64,000 bases of DNA from Gerris lacustris (GCA_951217055.1 OX578284.1:15850687-15914686), one strand, 5' to 3'. Shown: positions 22,905 to 35,843, counted from the stretch's first letter. The notes: generated by a model from the sequence alone, not told the origin. A program made the numbers and translations.

Positions 22905-23220
22905 TTAATTTATAGCGGTGTCGCTGTTGGTTTTACTACAAAATGTTATTTGTAAAAAATGTTCGTCTCATCGAATAAATAAAGGTAAAATTTTTCCCCG
23001 TCCTAAAATTCCAATTTTAATTTTGAAGCGCACGTTTACGCGAGCGTTGTGCGTGAACGCTTAGGCAGATACCGTTGTCCGACAAACTCGTCCTGAGGAT
23101 TGGTAAAATGAAGATGTGTACCAAATTTCATCCAAATCGGTCTACTCTTACTCAATTAATCGTCGTACGTTTCAGACACACAGACATGGAGCATATTTCG
23201 TTGAATGTAGGAAGCTCGCT
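22905..23220 (+). mobile_element. Family B fragment
   Basis: Landmarks: TAGCGGTGTCGCTGTTGGTT, GCACGTTTACGCGAGCGTTG, CGAACTC/CAAACTCGTCCTG, and the ATGTGTACCAAATTTCATCC block. Shared with 26636-26950, 29875-30115, 31796-32050, 33500-34330, 45085-46050 and 52062-52830. Confidence 0.65.
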
Positions 23221-23414
23221 TCAATAATTAAATTTTTTATAGTTTATAAATTTTGAAAGTCCCTCTTTCAAGGAGGGCGGTATGTTTAATCTCGAGTTTT
23301 TATCGTCCTTTGTAAGGCATGTTTGTTTGGCCTTGGACAGGCAGGTTCCCTTCGCGCCTTGTCCCCCCAACTTGGAATCATTCTTATCTCCCCTCCTATG
23401 TATATTGTTTATAA

Positions 23415-24668
23415 TAGGGATGGGAGGAAAGGTTCCATGAGTGGAACGAGTTACAACGTTTCGTTCCAAACCAATAACTAGTTCCAGGAACTAGTTATTT
23501 TTGGAACGTATCAGTATATGTTCCAAAGAAACAGTTTCTCTTATGCTTCACGTGTTCCTGAGTCTAGTCCATGTTCGTTCTACAATAAGTTTCGTTTCTT
23601 TATTAAATAGTTCCACTCTTCACTGACGCTGACGATGAAAAGTTGAAATTAAATACAAACTTTATAATAATATTATTAAGATCTCTTTATTTATCTTTTT
23701 ATCTTATAATTTTTTATAGTGATATTTTAATTGCAACCAAGTAAACAGTATAATAAAAATGTTTATGATACAACATTATGGTAACTACTTAAAAGTATAT
23801 TTTATACCAGTATAAATAATATTTTTAAATACTAGAATATGTTCTTTCCATAACGAGATCCTAAAACTAAACAAAAAACAAATTAAATTTCACCTGTTTA
23901 TTTCGTATTTTTACTAACTATTTACTAAAGCGGAAAACAAAACTAAAAAAACGAAACGAGTGGCGAAGGGCGAAAGTGACAAGAGGAAGTTGACTATGGA
24001 CCTAAAAGAAAAAAAGCGGCAAAAAGGCATCTATGTCTCTGAAAGAGAAAAAGATAACGCTTCACTATAACTGGAGTGATTCCGAGACTCGAGCTCTCAT
24101 CCCCACTCCATTACTCTACTCTACTATACAAGATAACATAAGACACACACGTTACGTTCCAGCTTGGCTGGAACTGGAACTTGTAACGAAACTATAGTTT
24201 TCGTTCCTCGCGAAACGAATCTTTTACGTTCCCTCCGAGTTACAGTTTCGTTACGTTATCTCGTTCCCGTTTCGTCTTTTCAGTTACGTTACACGTTACG
24301 TATTGGCGCTTGGAACGAAGATCATTAGTTTCGTTTCAAGAGAAACGAGGTTTTAACGTGCCCTTTAAGTTAGTTGTTTAGTTTCGTTACTGTTTTCTCG
24401 TTTCCGTTTCCTCTTTAATCAGTTACGTTTCGTATTATTTTGCTCGATAATTCTTAAAAGATATTATTTTTTTGTAAAATGGTGGTAACAAATTTGTATC
24501 GAATTCAAACAATAAAAATTTATTAACTAAATGAAACTCGACAGTAATATAAAAACTTCTAAGTCGTTCCAAAAATAACGTAGTTCCATGAAATCTTGGA
24601 ACGATTGGAACCGTTCCAACACTGGAACTAGTTATTTTTATAGTTACGTTCCGTTCCGCCCATCCCTA
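23415..24668. mobile_element. hAT-type non-autonomous element, 1,254 bp
   Basis: Ends are TAGGGATGGG and CCCATCCCTA. It is flanked by a perfect 8-bp duplication GTTTATAA at 23407-23414 and 24669-24676, the hAT signature. The interior is rich in degenerate GTTCC/GGAAC and CGTTTCGTTACGTT motifs on both sides, forming loose sub-terminal inverted repeats where a transposase could bind. No transposase ORF. A 142-residue ORF crosses its right edge and is not a gene. Confidence 0.85.
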
Positions 24669-25048
24669 GTTTATAATAACCTTGTTTTTAGTCTTGAGCT
24701 TCAGTCGGGCTATGTCTATTGTATGTCACGTTTGTTCAAGTACACGTCTATATATTTAAATCCTCGTTTTTATTTTTTACTCGCCCTTAATCAGCAGAGT
24801 CTACTTAATCGTTTAATCATTCGCTCATTTTCCATTACTCCTTGTTCAACCCGACCGGGAACAATGAGTAACTTCCCTCTCTGTAAACTAGGGAGAAAAG
24901 TTCACTTTTCCTCCCTTCTGGAGATAAATATAATTAATTTACAACTTAATTATAATATTAAAAACTTATTAATTTTAATGTGTAGAGAAAATGTTAAAAA
25001 AAAAGCTTTAATATAATATAAATATTATTATAAATTATACTGCTTTTT

Positions 25049-25392
25049 ACTGGTCTTATATTACTTTGCTTTGTAAGTTTCATCGCACATTTCCGTTTCC
25101 CCAATTTTGAACCACTTCCCGTCATTCAATCTTCCCCAAATTTTGCACATAGATACAACTAAGGTGAAGAATACAGAAACCAAAAAAAACCAAACAAGAA
25201 ACAAAATGGCGTCAAATTTATTTGCTTTTTAAGTTTCATCGCTCACCTATTACCCCAATTTTGAACCACTTACAGTCATTCAATCTTCCCCAAATTTTGC
25301 ACATAGATACAACTAAGGTGAAGAATACAGAAACCAAAAAAAAAAAAAAACAAAAAAAACCAAAAAACAAATAGGTTGAAAATAAGACCAGT
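25049..25392. mobile_element. Family E dimeric repeat, uninterrupted copy
   Basis: Ends are ACTGGTCTTAT and ATAAGACCAGT. Inside are two tandem units, each AAGTTTCATCGC..., CCAATTTTGAACCACTT, CAATCTTCCCCAAATTTTGC, ACATAGATACAACTAAGGTG, then GAATACAGAAACC plus an A-rich tract. It is the empty-site reference for 30546-31343. Confidence 0.75.
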
Positions 25393-26504
25393 TTTGAAAA
25401 ATGACATTTTTATATTAATTATTTATTCTATTTTTTAAGACAAAGGAAATAAGTTTGTTACATATTTATGAAGACAGGGCAATTTTTACTAAGAAAATTT
25501 TATTATAAGAAAGTTAATTTTCAAGAATAAGTTGTTAAGAAATTAGTTTTTAAGAATAAGATAGTTAATTTTTTGTAATTTCAAAATTATCTTTGCTAGT
25601 ACAAAGTATTTTGCAATATTTAGATTACTCTATTATTGTTAAGATAGTAGTTATTTATTATTTAGCATTATTAATTTGCGAATGAATTTAGCAAGAAGTA
25701 TTAGAGAAGCAGGACTAGTTGAGGATTACAATTGAAAAGTTAGAATATAAGCGAGAATTCTTGTATTTTAATCCATTAGTACGAGAAGAGGATAGTGAAA
25801 ATTAAGGAGAGTGAAATGTCCTTAAGAATTATTTCTAGAGTAAATTGAAATATACCATGGGTACTCTCTCATCCAACACCATTCTCTAGAAAATGGGATA
25901 AGACAGAGAATAAAGTAGTGTAAAGTTGGCCGTTCCGTGTTTTGATGAGAAGCAGACCACCAAGTAGAGTAATTCAGGGAGTTCTAGACCAGTAAAGAAA
26001 ATTTTCTCGGATGATAATATTCAAAATGAGTTATTTCCTAGAGCAGATGATGTCGGGGAGAGATAGCGGTTAAAAGTAGGACTTGATGACCTCCACAAAT
26101 CCCTTTGCATAATGCCGACCAACCATTATAAATATATCCCCCATTTAAGTCGGAGTAATATTACAACTTCCATACTACTCAAGAAATAACTTCTTTTTTT
26201 TTTTTTTTCTTTTTTTCATTTTTTTGGAGGATTCACTTTTATAAAGATGGCACAGCAAAATGGATTTTTTTTTAAAGATGTCAAGGATTTTATTAATCTA
26301 TCACTTGGTAACTTTCTTAAGAGTGAGTTTTCATCCTGTTTAAATATAATATTTTTATTATATTTTTTCATAATAAAGAAAGTATCTCAATCATACACTT
26401 TACTATTCGTTTTAAAGCCATTTAAAAGAAAGGTTTTTTGTTTTGTTTTGTTTTATTTTTAAATAAATGTAAGATGAACAACCATCGAAATTATTCATCT
26501 AGAA

Positions 26505-27075
26505 AAAATAGACTGCCAATTAGTGTAGCACATAGCTTCCTCGCATCCTATCATGTACTTTATTGTAATATCAACATTAAAATTATTGTTATATTGTTTA
26601 TTGTGTAAAAACTATTAATAGTTTTAGTGGTCTTTAACACTTCATAGCGGTGTCGCTGTTGGTTTTACTAAAACATTGTATTTGTAAACATTGTTTGTAT
26701 CATTGAATAGATGAAGTTAGATTTTTTTCCCGACCTAAAATTCCAATTTTAAATTTGAAGTTCACGTTCATGCGAGCGTTGCTCGTGAACGCTTAGACGG
26801 ATAACGTTGTCCAACGAACTCGTCCTGGGCATTGGTAAAATGAACATGTCTACCAAATTTCATCAAAATTGGTCGAAATTTACTCAAGTTATCGTCGCAC
26901 GTTTCATAATTCACGGACACACAGACCGACAGACAGACAGACACGAGACCAAAAATGTTCCCTGATATCTGAAACGGATTTCTGTCTTGGAATTTTTAAA
27001 ATCGGAGACATAAAAGTTTTTCGTTCTCAAAAGTGAACACAATGCTTCCGTTACCTTCGGTAAGCTCGGAAGCAA
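26505..27075 (+). mobile_element. Family A left end fused to family B and terminal hairpin
   Basis: Positions 26505-26635 begin GACTGCCAATTAGTGTAGCA and continue as family A. From 26636 the sequence is family B (TAGCGGTGTCGCTGTTGGTT...). From 26950 it reads AAAATGTTCCCTGATATCTG and ends in the hairpin GCTTCCGTTACCTTCGGTAA / GCTCGGAAGC. So the B core and the A hairpin tail occur in one unit here, which suggests A and B are related or recombined. Confidence 0.6.
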
Positions 27076-27239
27076 AATCTTAAATATCCATTTCATATTA
27101 AAAGTAAATATTTTAAAAGTGAAATATTAAATAAATTTTTGAAAACAAAACTGATAAATTTAACTCCGTGGAGAAACAGCTCGTGATAGGCCTAGGCAAG
27201 GACTAATCTGCAAATGCCGATAGATGCACTATACTAGAG

Positions 27240-27976
27240 CAGGGGTTCCCAAAATTTTTTGGTGGCGTACCACTCAATATGTCTTGACTTTTTCATGTGC
27301 CACTGATGTTCATACAGAAAAAACCAGGGCGTTTTTACAGAAGGGAGGGGGCCACGAAAAAAAATTTGAGTTTAAAAGGTTCAAAAACGTAGGGCTATTC
27401 ATTAATACAAAAAGTGTAGAAATATCACTTTTTTTTAATACAATAACTTTCTTAAGTTTAAATGGTACCAGACCAGAGTACAGTAGCATTATTCTTTTTA
27501 CCTTCAATCCCCTGGATAGAGAGTAGGTGTTAGAGGATGGTTGTTAAATTAAAAAGGACTAAATTAAAATTGTATTTTTTTTTTTAAATATTCATGAAAG
27601 AACATCAAATTAGAATATAAAATAACATGAATAGAACATAGAATATCAATAAAAAATGAATTTAAAAAAAATCCATAAAGAACAAAATTCATAAAAAACA
27701 AAATTAAAGAATACGTCCGAATAAACTATGTGGTTAGGCAGGTTAATGGGATGGACGTACTTGCAATAATTGGCTCAAAAATGTCTAGCGTACTGGGCTG
27801 AGTTTTAAATGCAAATAATCATCCTCAACGCAGGACATTCTGTTTCTATTCTTGGTTTTGAGGTATATAAAGGATGAATACACTCCTAACAACCGCAAAT
27901 ATTTATGCGGCGCGTACCACTGGACACGATCCCACGTACCACGTGTGATACGCGTACCACAGTTTGGGAACCGCTG
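27240..27976. mobile_element. hAT non-autonomous element, 737 bp, perfect TSD
   Basis: Ends are CAGGGGTTCCCAAAATTTTT and its partner CAGTTTGGGAACCGCTG. An exact 8-bp duplication TACTAGAG lies at 27232-27239 and 27977-27984. The inner ends share GGCGTACCAC and GCGTACCAC motifs (GCGTACCACTGG, GATACGCGTACCAC). No transposase. The 100-residue ORF over the left end is spurious. Confidence 0.9.
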
Positions 27977-28394
27977 TACTAGAGTACTCTGTTAGAATCA
28001 CATACTCAATACTCACTCAAGCCATTTATATGAAAAAAAAACTATCAAAAAAACCAATTGTGCAAGAACGTTGACATTTTGAAATTAGCTACCTTTTATG
28101 ACAATAACAACTTTTTTTAAAAGGGTTTGCCAATCAATCATTTTGATTAAAGATGGCGGTCATATACTTAATTGAGCCATATCCCCTCAATAATGATCAC
28201 CATTCCATTGAAAACGCTAAATAAAATCTATATAGTATGAATATTCCTAAATTAATATTAATGTCTGCCAATAGAGATTTTCTAAAATGTTATCCTTAAA
28301 GAGGGAAGTAGGGGCAAAGAGTCCAGATGAACCTTCTGAAGTTTGGAAATAAATAATTGGGAAAAGGCTTCTTTATAGGATGTAAGCCTACATT

Positions 28395-28735
28395 TTTGAA
28401 GTGAAACTTCTTTGGCGGCGGTAGAGTGAATTTTTTTCATATAGTACAATCGTGTAACGAAGTTTGCGATTCGAGACTCGTCCAAGTGTAACATTTTTAC
28501 AGATTAATTGTATTATATCTATTTAAAGACCAGCCAATCAAAATAAACATTTATTTTTATTGGAATAAATGGGTTGCCTAAGCTATTTTTTTTTTTTTTT
28601 TTTTTTTCAATTAAATTTCCCACAATATTTCTTAATCCTGAAATAATAAATTCGTCAAAAAATGAAAGAGTGCAATGCATTCTAGAACTTAAGTTTCACT
28701 TCTAATGCGTGAGAGCATCACACATATTTTTTTAA
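28395..28735. mobile_element. Family I repeat, copy without insertion
   Basis: Bounded by TTTTGAAGTGAAACTTCTTT and GAACTTAAGTTTCACTTCTA, with GCGTGAGAGC beyond. The interior includes AATCGTGTAACGAAGTTTGC, GATTCGAGACTCGTCCAAGT and a T23 tract. It aligns inversely with 50918-51450, which carries a 192-bp MITE at the TTAA of AAACTTAAGTTC. Confidence 0.7.
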
Positions 28736-28904
28736 AAATAATTTAATTTTAAACCAGGGGAAGGGGGTATACACAAGGAAAGAACCTCTGTTATTCCCGA
28801 AAATTTAGCATTTAAAATTGCTCCTCAAATATTCGGAATTAAATAGTTATTAGGGATTTTCGCAAATTATAATTGATTCAGGGGAAGGGGTAAGGGGGTT
28901 GAAT

Positions 28905-29335
28905 AAACTTCTCCTCGACGAGGAATCGAACCCGGCCTCTTTCCGTTCACATTTATAGCTATTTTTAAAGGAACTAGTTTTTTCCCGGTAAAACGGCTAA
29001 CATCGGTATATTCATACTTAATTCGTAATTATAATCATATCGTTGGAACCGTCTTCGAATTTTTTTTTTTTTTTTTCAAAAAATGTTTTTTGGGGGTTTT
29101 GCCCCTAAATTTATAGTTAATATGATTTTTCTGAACATGTATGCCAAATTTCGTCAAAATTGGCTCAGTGGTTTAAGCTCCACGCAACAGCACAGATGAC
29201 AGACCAACAGACATTTTAAAAAAAACAAAACATTTTCTCGGACTATGGGGACCTCAAAACGTTTAAATCCATCATAATCTCAAAATCGAATTTTCGTAAC
29301 ATCACAATACTTTCTCTTTATACGGGAAAGTAAAA
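28905..29335 (-). mobile_element. Family C with B-box-like end
   Basis: Inverse of 62165-62650. The minus strand carries GGGTTCGATTCC at 28933-28922 inside GAGGCCGGGTTCGATTCCTC, as does 62614 on plus. The other end is the tail CAATACTTTCTCTTTATACG, then GGAAAGTAAAA, also seen on the 5S family. Confidence 0.6.
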
Positions 29336-29874
29336 ACGTAATTGGCTGTTATTTATCACAGATAATTATGTGGTTTAAACATTAAACAACAATTATCTTC
29401 ATTTTGAAATAAACTAGTAGGCATTAGCAGATAGCAATAAATTAAAAAGCATAGCACTAATACAACTTTTAACTTCTGAAACGAACCATTATAGTAACTT
29501 TTCCTATTAATGACTGGTAGTATCCGTAGAAATGGGACATTATCATGATTAAAACCAAGATTAGCTCAATAAATAATGCTTTATACAAATTAGTAAAATT
29601 ATTTACAACATGAAAAACAAAAGTGCAACAGTACTTTCTAATTACGCTAACACCACTGACACAAAAATTACTTAAGTAAACAGACTTCTACTAAATTGAC
29701 AAAACAAATTTAGTAATTAATAAAGAATATACAATCTCAACGATTATATATTTCAGAAACAATTGAAGTAGCTGTACGATTATTATAAAATATTTAAAAT
29801 TCAATTGGTGTTTCCTTAATATTTAATACAACCCGCAACCTTCTGCGCCCATTTGTTTCTCTTAAAATTAATAA

Positions 29875-30115
29875 TTGAAGTGAGCGTTTTACATTCAACA
29901 AAATGTGCATCCTTTCTGTCTGTAACGTTTACATGTCCGACGATAACTTGAGTAAAAGTCGACCGATTTAGTTTAAATTTAGTATACACATGTTCCTTTT
30001 ACTTGTTCATTGGACAACGTTATCCATCAAAGAGTTAGCGAGCAACGCTCGCGTATAACGAAGAAGAATTTCTGGACGCAAAAAAATCTATCATCACCTA
30101 TTCGATGAAGCAAAT
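29875..30115 (-). mobile_element. Family B fragment
   Basis: Inverse of the B core: ACATGTCCGACGATAACTTG, CATTGGACAACGTTATCC, GCGAGCAACGCTCGCG. It directly abuts family D at 30116. Confidence 0.6.
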
Positions 30116-30425
30116 TTTTTACTACGTTTTTATTATCTTGCTTTCTTGTTTGTTTGTTTGTTAGTCTGCGTGTTTGTTTGTGTGTGGGTCCAGTACAAAT
30201 TAATCTTTTTAACTAACTTCCCGAGTAGCTAGACATTTGAAACTTTTAGAATAGCTTAGAACACGATGACAATGCATTATTTTAATACTTTTAGTCATTT
30301 TTCAGCGGAATTTAATTCGTTTTCCGCAAATATTTCTGTATGAAAAGTTAGTTCGGAAAAAATCCGCAAGTTGTTTTGACAAGACCTATATTTACGATAT
30401 TCATTTTACGGGTTTCAAATTTATG
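30116..30425 (+). mobile_element. Family D repeat
   Basis: TACTACGTTTTTATTATCTT, a (TTTG)n tract, CCAGTACAAATTAATC, ACTAACTTCCCGAGTAGCTA and AAAATCCGCAAGTTGTTTTG. Same orientation as 14695-14860. Confidence 0.6.
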
Positions 30426-30545
30426 GTTTTTTATTTTAGTACCTGGTATGGCTGATAAAATTGTTAAAATGTTCAAGAATGATTATATCAGGATTATAAT
30501 ACCTTTGTTGTTATGTAATAATTAATATAAAATTCCATTTTTCAA

Positions 30546-30560
30546 ACTGGTCTTATTTTC

Positions 30561-30609
<49 letters not shown>

Positions 30610-31343
30610 TTTCTGTATTCTTCACCTTAGTTGTATCTATGTGCAAAATTTGGGGAAGATTGAATGACCATAAGTGGTTCAAAATTGGGGCAATAGGTGT
30701 GCGATGAAACTTAAAAAGCAAATATATTTGACGCCATTTTTTTTATTTTTTTTTTATTTTTTTTTATTTTTTTGGTTTCTGTATTCTTCACCTTAGTTAT
30801 AACCAGCGATCATAGAATCCTTAAACGGAAAGATTTCCAACTCCCCTCTTTATCTACCTGTGTTAGACTACTAGCTCTCCACGGGAATTTGGCGGTTAAT
30901 ATTGTAACTAAATCTTTTACACCATTCAAAAGATTTCGAGCTTCTAAATTCAAAGAAATAAATTAATAAATTAATTTGTTAAATTTACTAGATTCGAACC
31001 CGGGAACTTTTGCATTCGGAGCAATCGCGCATCTCATACAACCACCAAGGCTGGTTTTTTTTTCGTATGTTTATTTACAAAATAGTACAAATGTCTGACA
31101 ACCAGTATTTGTTTATATTTTATAATTCAAGGAATGTCAAAAGATCATAAGTAGTTTAAAATTTTAACCGCCATCTGCCCGACCAGCGCTAGTGGTCTTA
31201 CACCTCTAGAATACTGGAGTTGGATACCCCTGGTTATATCTATGTGCAAAATTTGGGGAAGATTGAATGACGATAAGTGGTTCAAAATTGGGGAAACGGA
31301 AATGTGCGATGAAACTTACAAAGCAAAGTAATATAAGACCAGT
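30546..31343. mobile_element. Family E dimeric repeat split by a SINE
   Basis: The outer ends ACTGGTCTTAT / ATAAGACCAGT and the two tandem units match 25049-25392 in reverse, with a T42 tract at about 30566-30607. The second unit is interrupted after TTCACCTTAGTTATA and resumes ATCTATGTGCAAAATTTGGG. Confidence 0.75.
30802..31232 (-). mobile_element. tRNA-derived SINE nested in family E
   Basis: A 431-bp insertion flanked by GTTATA at 30796-30801 and 31233-31238. The minus strand has a tRNA-like head: CCAGCCTTGGTGGTTGTATG (A-box region, 31054-31035), then GGGTTCGAATC (B box, about 31001-30991). Downstream sequence has no match elsewhere here. A 64-residue ORF across the left junction is spurious. 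The exact source tRNA is not identifiable by eye. Confidence 0.65.
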
Positions 31344-31539
31344 AATAATAAAAACGAATTGTATTTTTAAGAGATAAACAGAGAATGACAGCGAAACAGG
31401 AAAAGTAAACAAAGAAATAAATTAATTGACGTGTGAAAATCAGGTTTGTTTAAACTTGTGTCCAAGGTATCGGTTTAATTTTTCTGCATCTGTAATTCTT
31501 TACTTGTGCTCATTTTTCTTCTCTTAACATCCCCTACTC

Positions 31540-32050
31540 GGGGGCATATCGATGGCAGGGTTAGATTCAGTGTTGGCGAGATCCGTTGTAAAAATATTTG
31601 TCCTTTCATAGGTTTAATATCAGCTGTCTAGTTGGTTGTCATTTATATGAAGTAAATATATTCGGAACTTTTTTTTAAATTTTCACTAACATTAACAGTA
31701 ATAATTATATTATCAACACTACATATATGATACAAAAGAAAATTAAAAAAGGAAGTATATAAAAAGTTCTTTCTATCTTTAATTATTTCAAATACCTTTA
31801 ATTATTAAAACCAACAGCGAAACCGATATGAAGTGATAAAGATCGTTAAAACTATAAAAGCAGACTTAAACGTTTAGAATAGAGAAAATAACGTTTTTAC
31901 CGACATATTACGTTCTAACGTAACGATTTCAATAGAACTTCATGTAAATAGTCATAAGTACAACTAAAAAAGGCATGTAAAATTTCAGCAATACAAGCAG
32001 TAGTTATTGAGTAGTGAAGTGATATATTTTATAATAGTTGAAGTGAAGAT
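31540..32050 (-). mobile_element. Repeat G copy 2 followed by family B tail
   Basis: Positions 31540-31795 are the inverse of 18640-18885 (GAAGTAAATATATTCGGAAC, AAGTTCTTTCTATCTT). Positions 31796-32050 match the B tail at 45780-46050 (CGTTTAGAATAGAGAAAATA, ACGTTCTAACG, GTAGTGAAGTGATATATTTT). Confidence 0.5.
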
Positions 32051-32199
32051 GGTCGGAACATGTAAGTTAAGGAATATGTAGAAAAGTATCCTCCTTCCCC
32101 ACTACACGCCTCTCTATTACAATTATCCTCTTTAACTTTCATCTCATCATGATTAACTATTTTCTTGATATCTTTTATTTATTTCATTAGGCTTGCTGC

Positions 32200-32290
32200 A
32201 ATGAAAGAGCCAAGCGATGCCTAGCTATTAAAGTATACGAAATAGAAAGCGAGGAAGCTATGTGCCACACTGATTGGTAGACTATTATTT
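32200..32290 (+). mobile_element. Family A right terminus fragment
   Basis: AGCGAGGAAGCTATGTGCCA, then CACTGATTGGTAGAC, is the inverted terminal repeat of family A without its body. Confidence 0.6.
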
Positions 32291-33064
32291 TTTTTTACAA
32301 ATAAAGTATTTTTATCTAATTCAACATTAAAAGCGCCTTTGCTGTCCTCGGTAAAAAAAAATCATATTTTTTATTTAATGCTCTTTAAAGTATTGCAATA
32401 AATTTATATTATTTGACAGAATTGATATACGAGTTATATAAACACATAAATCTCAAAATGTGTTTACTTTAAATTGGTATACGGAGATTTTGAAAAGAAT
32501 CCATTTTCTGCCTTAGCTCTTTTATACTTGAAGTCTATATAAAATGCCTTTGGGGCATCAATATGAAAATTTTATATCATATTTATGTACCACTTGTTGT
32601 TAAAGCTATATATTAATACACAATAATTTATATCAATTTTTGTTATTTACAAGAATGTTATTTTAATTTTAATTTTTAGAATTATAAATCTCATATGGCA
32701 TCAGTTGATTAATTGATATGTTTAATAATTTTATTTTGTAATGTAATATGAATAAATTCAATATTTATAATTATAATATAATTGAAACTTATAAAAAAAA
32801 AAAACGGAGTTCAGACTAACTTTCTCGTATAATCTCGGTTCCAGATCCCAGAAAACATCCCAGAACCCACCTTCAGCCCCCCCCCCCCACCCTAGAACTT
32901 CCAAGTGAAGTGAGAGTCACACCCAGCACTACCATCTACTCCGATCATCCTTTTAAACTATAAACTTATCATGATTAAATAATAATTTGCTTAATATACA
33001 TATTATTGCAAAGGCACGCGATGCTGTTAATATTAAAGGTAGAGTTGTTTACTTTTTGTTTTCG

Positions 33065-33490
33065 ATTTTCAAAAACATTTGATTAATTTTCATAAATATT
33101 TCGGAAATTTGATTTTTCCCGGGAAAACGGTTGGATTCGTATTCAAATGGACTACATTTTTTAGAATTTTTAAGCACATGGTCAGAACCGTTTTTGAGAA
33201 ATAATTTTTTCACGTTTCTTTAGAGTCTATAGGGGTTACGCCCCTAAATTTGGAGCTAAAATAATTTCTCGATTTCGCCACGGGTTATGATTTTTCCTAA
33301 TATGTACACCAAATTTGGTCAAAATTGGTCAAGCAGTTTAGGCTCCACGCGTCTATACTGATTACAGACTTCATAATTGACGACATACTGACATTTTTTA
33401 AAAACAACTTTCTCGGACTCAAAGGACCTAAAACATATAAATCTCAAAATAGAGATATTTTTCATCTTAATAAATACCCCGATTACGTAC
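33065..33490 (-). mobile_element. Family C repeat
   Basis: Inverse of 6824-7260: GGTCAGAACCGTTTTTGAGA, AGGGGTTACGCCCCTAAATT, CAAGCAGTTTAGGCTCCACG. A short C11 run lies upstream at 32879. Confidence 0.6.
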
Positions 33491-33499
33491 AATAAAAAT

Positions 33500-34330
33500 A
33501 CGTGTGATGTCGTGGGACACCCAGTAGGAACGAAGTTCCATAAATTTTTCATTAAATAATAAAATCAACTGCTAAGTACGAGTTAGAAAAGAGACACACT
33601 TAAAAGTAACTAACTCTTTGTACCTAGCAAAATTAAAAGAAAATCATTATAAATATGTATCATTAAAGCAAGCGTCTCAAAATAAATATGCATTGAATAT
33701 TGAGAAAAAAGTTAATCATGATGAGTTTATAGTTTAAGAGTATGTTTGTAGTTCAGTCCTGTTTCCTAAATATATGGAAATAGGAATGGATTCTACCTAC
33801 CCGTCCTACTAATTTAAAATATTATAAAATATATCTCTTCCGTACTCGAAAACGTCTGCTTGTTTCACGTTGACATTTTTCATGCCTGTTTCAATTTGGG
33901 CGATGTGTAAGAAATTTTATTAAAATCGTTACGTTAGAACGTAAGATATCAGTAAACACGTTTTTTCTTTATTTTAAACGTTTAGGTCCGCTTTGATAAA
34001 TTTAGCTATCTTTATCACTTCATAGCGGTGTCGGTGTTCGTTTTACTAAAAAATAAAATTCCCGTCCGAAAATTCCAATTTTAATTTTGAAGCGCACGTT
34101 TACGCGAGCGTTGCGCGTGAACTCTTGGGCGGATAACGTTGTCCAACGAACTAAGCCTGGGCATTGGTAAAGTGAACATGTGTACCAAATTTCAACTAAC
34201 TCTGGCATCTTTTACTCAAGTTATCGTCATCGGTAGATTTCGTGACGCTTGGTTTTGTGACGGTCGTTTTTTTCGGATTCACTCCCGGGCTCCAGAAGGT
34301 GTCATAAGGAACTTCATTCCAAAAAGTAAA
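33500..34330 (+). mobile_element. Family B long element, copy 1
   Basis: It starts GTCGTGGGACACCCAGTAGG, then AACGAAGTTCC, and ends CTCCAGAAGGTGTCATAAGG, then AACTTCATTCC. The outermost GGAACGAAGTTCC is self-complementary and recurs at both ends. The whole 0.8 kb aligns with 52062-52830 on the same strand, and the centre is the family B core. Two opposed ORFs near 34020-34345 are inside it. Confidence 0.7.
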
Positions 34331-34904
34331 AAATGGAAAATCTAGATGGTAAAAACACATATTGTGATAAAACCTAGCAAAATTTTAAACCAAAACGTAC
34401 AAATAATATATCAATTATATTTATGGTAAGTGTAGAGTATATAAAGATCATATCTGGTTCTTAGTGTTGAATTATTGTTTAAGGAATAGCAACTTCAACG
34501 TGTTAGCCGAGATTGAACAAAATGTTATTTGTGTTCTTTCACACGCATTAACCTCTCTCGTATTTCACTGATTCTTTCTTCCGCCATTTTACCCGGCAAT
34601 GTCTGCCGCTGTTGTATCGAAAGTTGGGAAAATTTATGGGTGTACTAAATCACTCTGTAAATCGTTGGCTTATTCTACTAACCTCGGCATTAAGATATAA
34701 ATGATAAGAGATAACGACTTCGGATAAGATAATTTATCAGAATGAATTAAGTAAGTATTATTCAACATGGTAATTGATGAATGTATTCATCTGACATTAA
34801 CATAAGTGGTAATTTAGAGTCAGAACTGATGAATATGGAAATTCCAGTAAATGGGAAGAGTAAATAGAATAAAAAAAAAGAATAAAGAAAGACGGCACTT
34901 CTTC

Positions 34905-35143
<239 letters not shown>

Positions 35144-35454
35144 CCTCGTTATTCAAAATTAAGCGCGACCCTACTGCTTATATAGAGAAACTTAAACCAT
35201 TAAAATCTGAGGGAGTAAGAAAAAGTTGCTACTACTAAATTAACTACTAGAAACTTAAATTACTACTATTTAATTCAAAATTTACCGCTGCTATAGACAA
35301 ATTAATATCTTAGAAGTCAATCAATGGAATAAGTTTTATAAAAGAAATATGATTATTTCTTATTACTTTCTAAGTGCATTTAGAAAAAAAAAATAATAAT
35401 AATAAATTAATAAGTTGATTTTAAAAAATATTTTTAAATACAAGCTATTATTCG

Positions 35455-35700
35455 TATTCTTCTCACCAAACCCTTTCATTTGATACCAATATCATGGGTG
35501 TGCTAAAAAAATAACTAGCTGGATTTAGAATGACGTCACTTAGCTAAACATGCATTGTCATTCAAACTAAACGTGTATGCAAAATTTCAATTCAATCGGT
35601 TGAGGATAACTGCTTTAAAATTCAGTTGCAAGATTGACCCGAACATGCTTACATACAAACATTGCAAGTTAAATAAAAGCTTGTAAAAATAAATTCTGAC
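35455..35700 (+). repeat. Probable dispersed repeat, one copy
   Basis: ACCCTTTCATTTGATACC, AATATCATGGGTGTGC, then GCAAAATTTCAATTCAATCG: the layout of a common arthropod interspersed repeat. No second full copy here; 8885 and 48715 share only the first phrase. Confidence 0.4.
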
Positions 35701-35842
35701 CCGCAAAATACCTTCCCTAATCTACCTGACCTTAGTATTTTAACCAATTTTTCTATTCTTGAACACTTTAACTATTAACATCGTTGCTGGAATTCAGCAA
35801 TTCACTGTTGAGTAATATTTTAGGTAAATGTTGCATTAGAAA

Positions 35843-35843
<1 letters not shown>

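Noticed and set aside
24588..25016. 142-residue plus-strand ORF
   Set aside because: It starts inside a hAT element, crosses its right terminus and target duplication, and has no recognisable domain.
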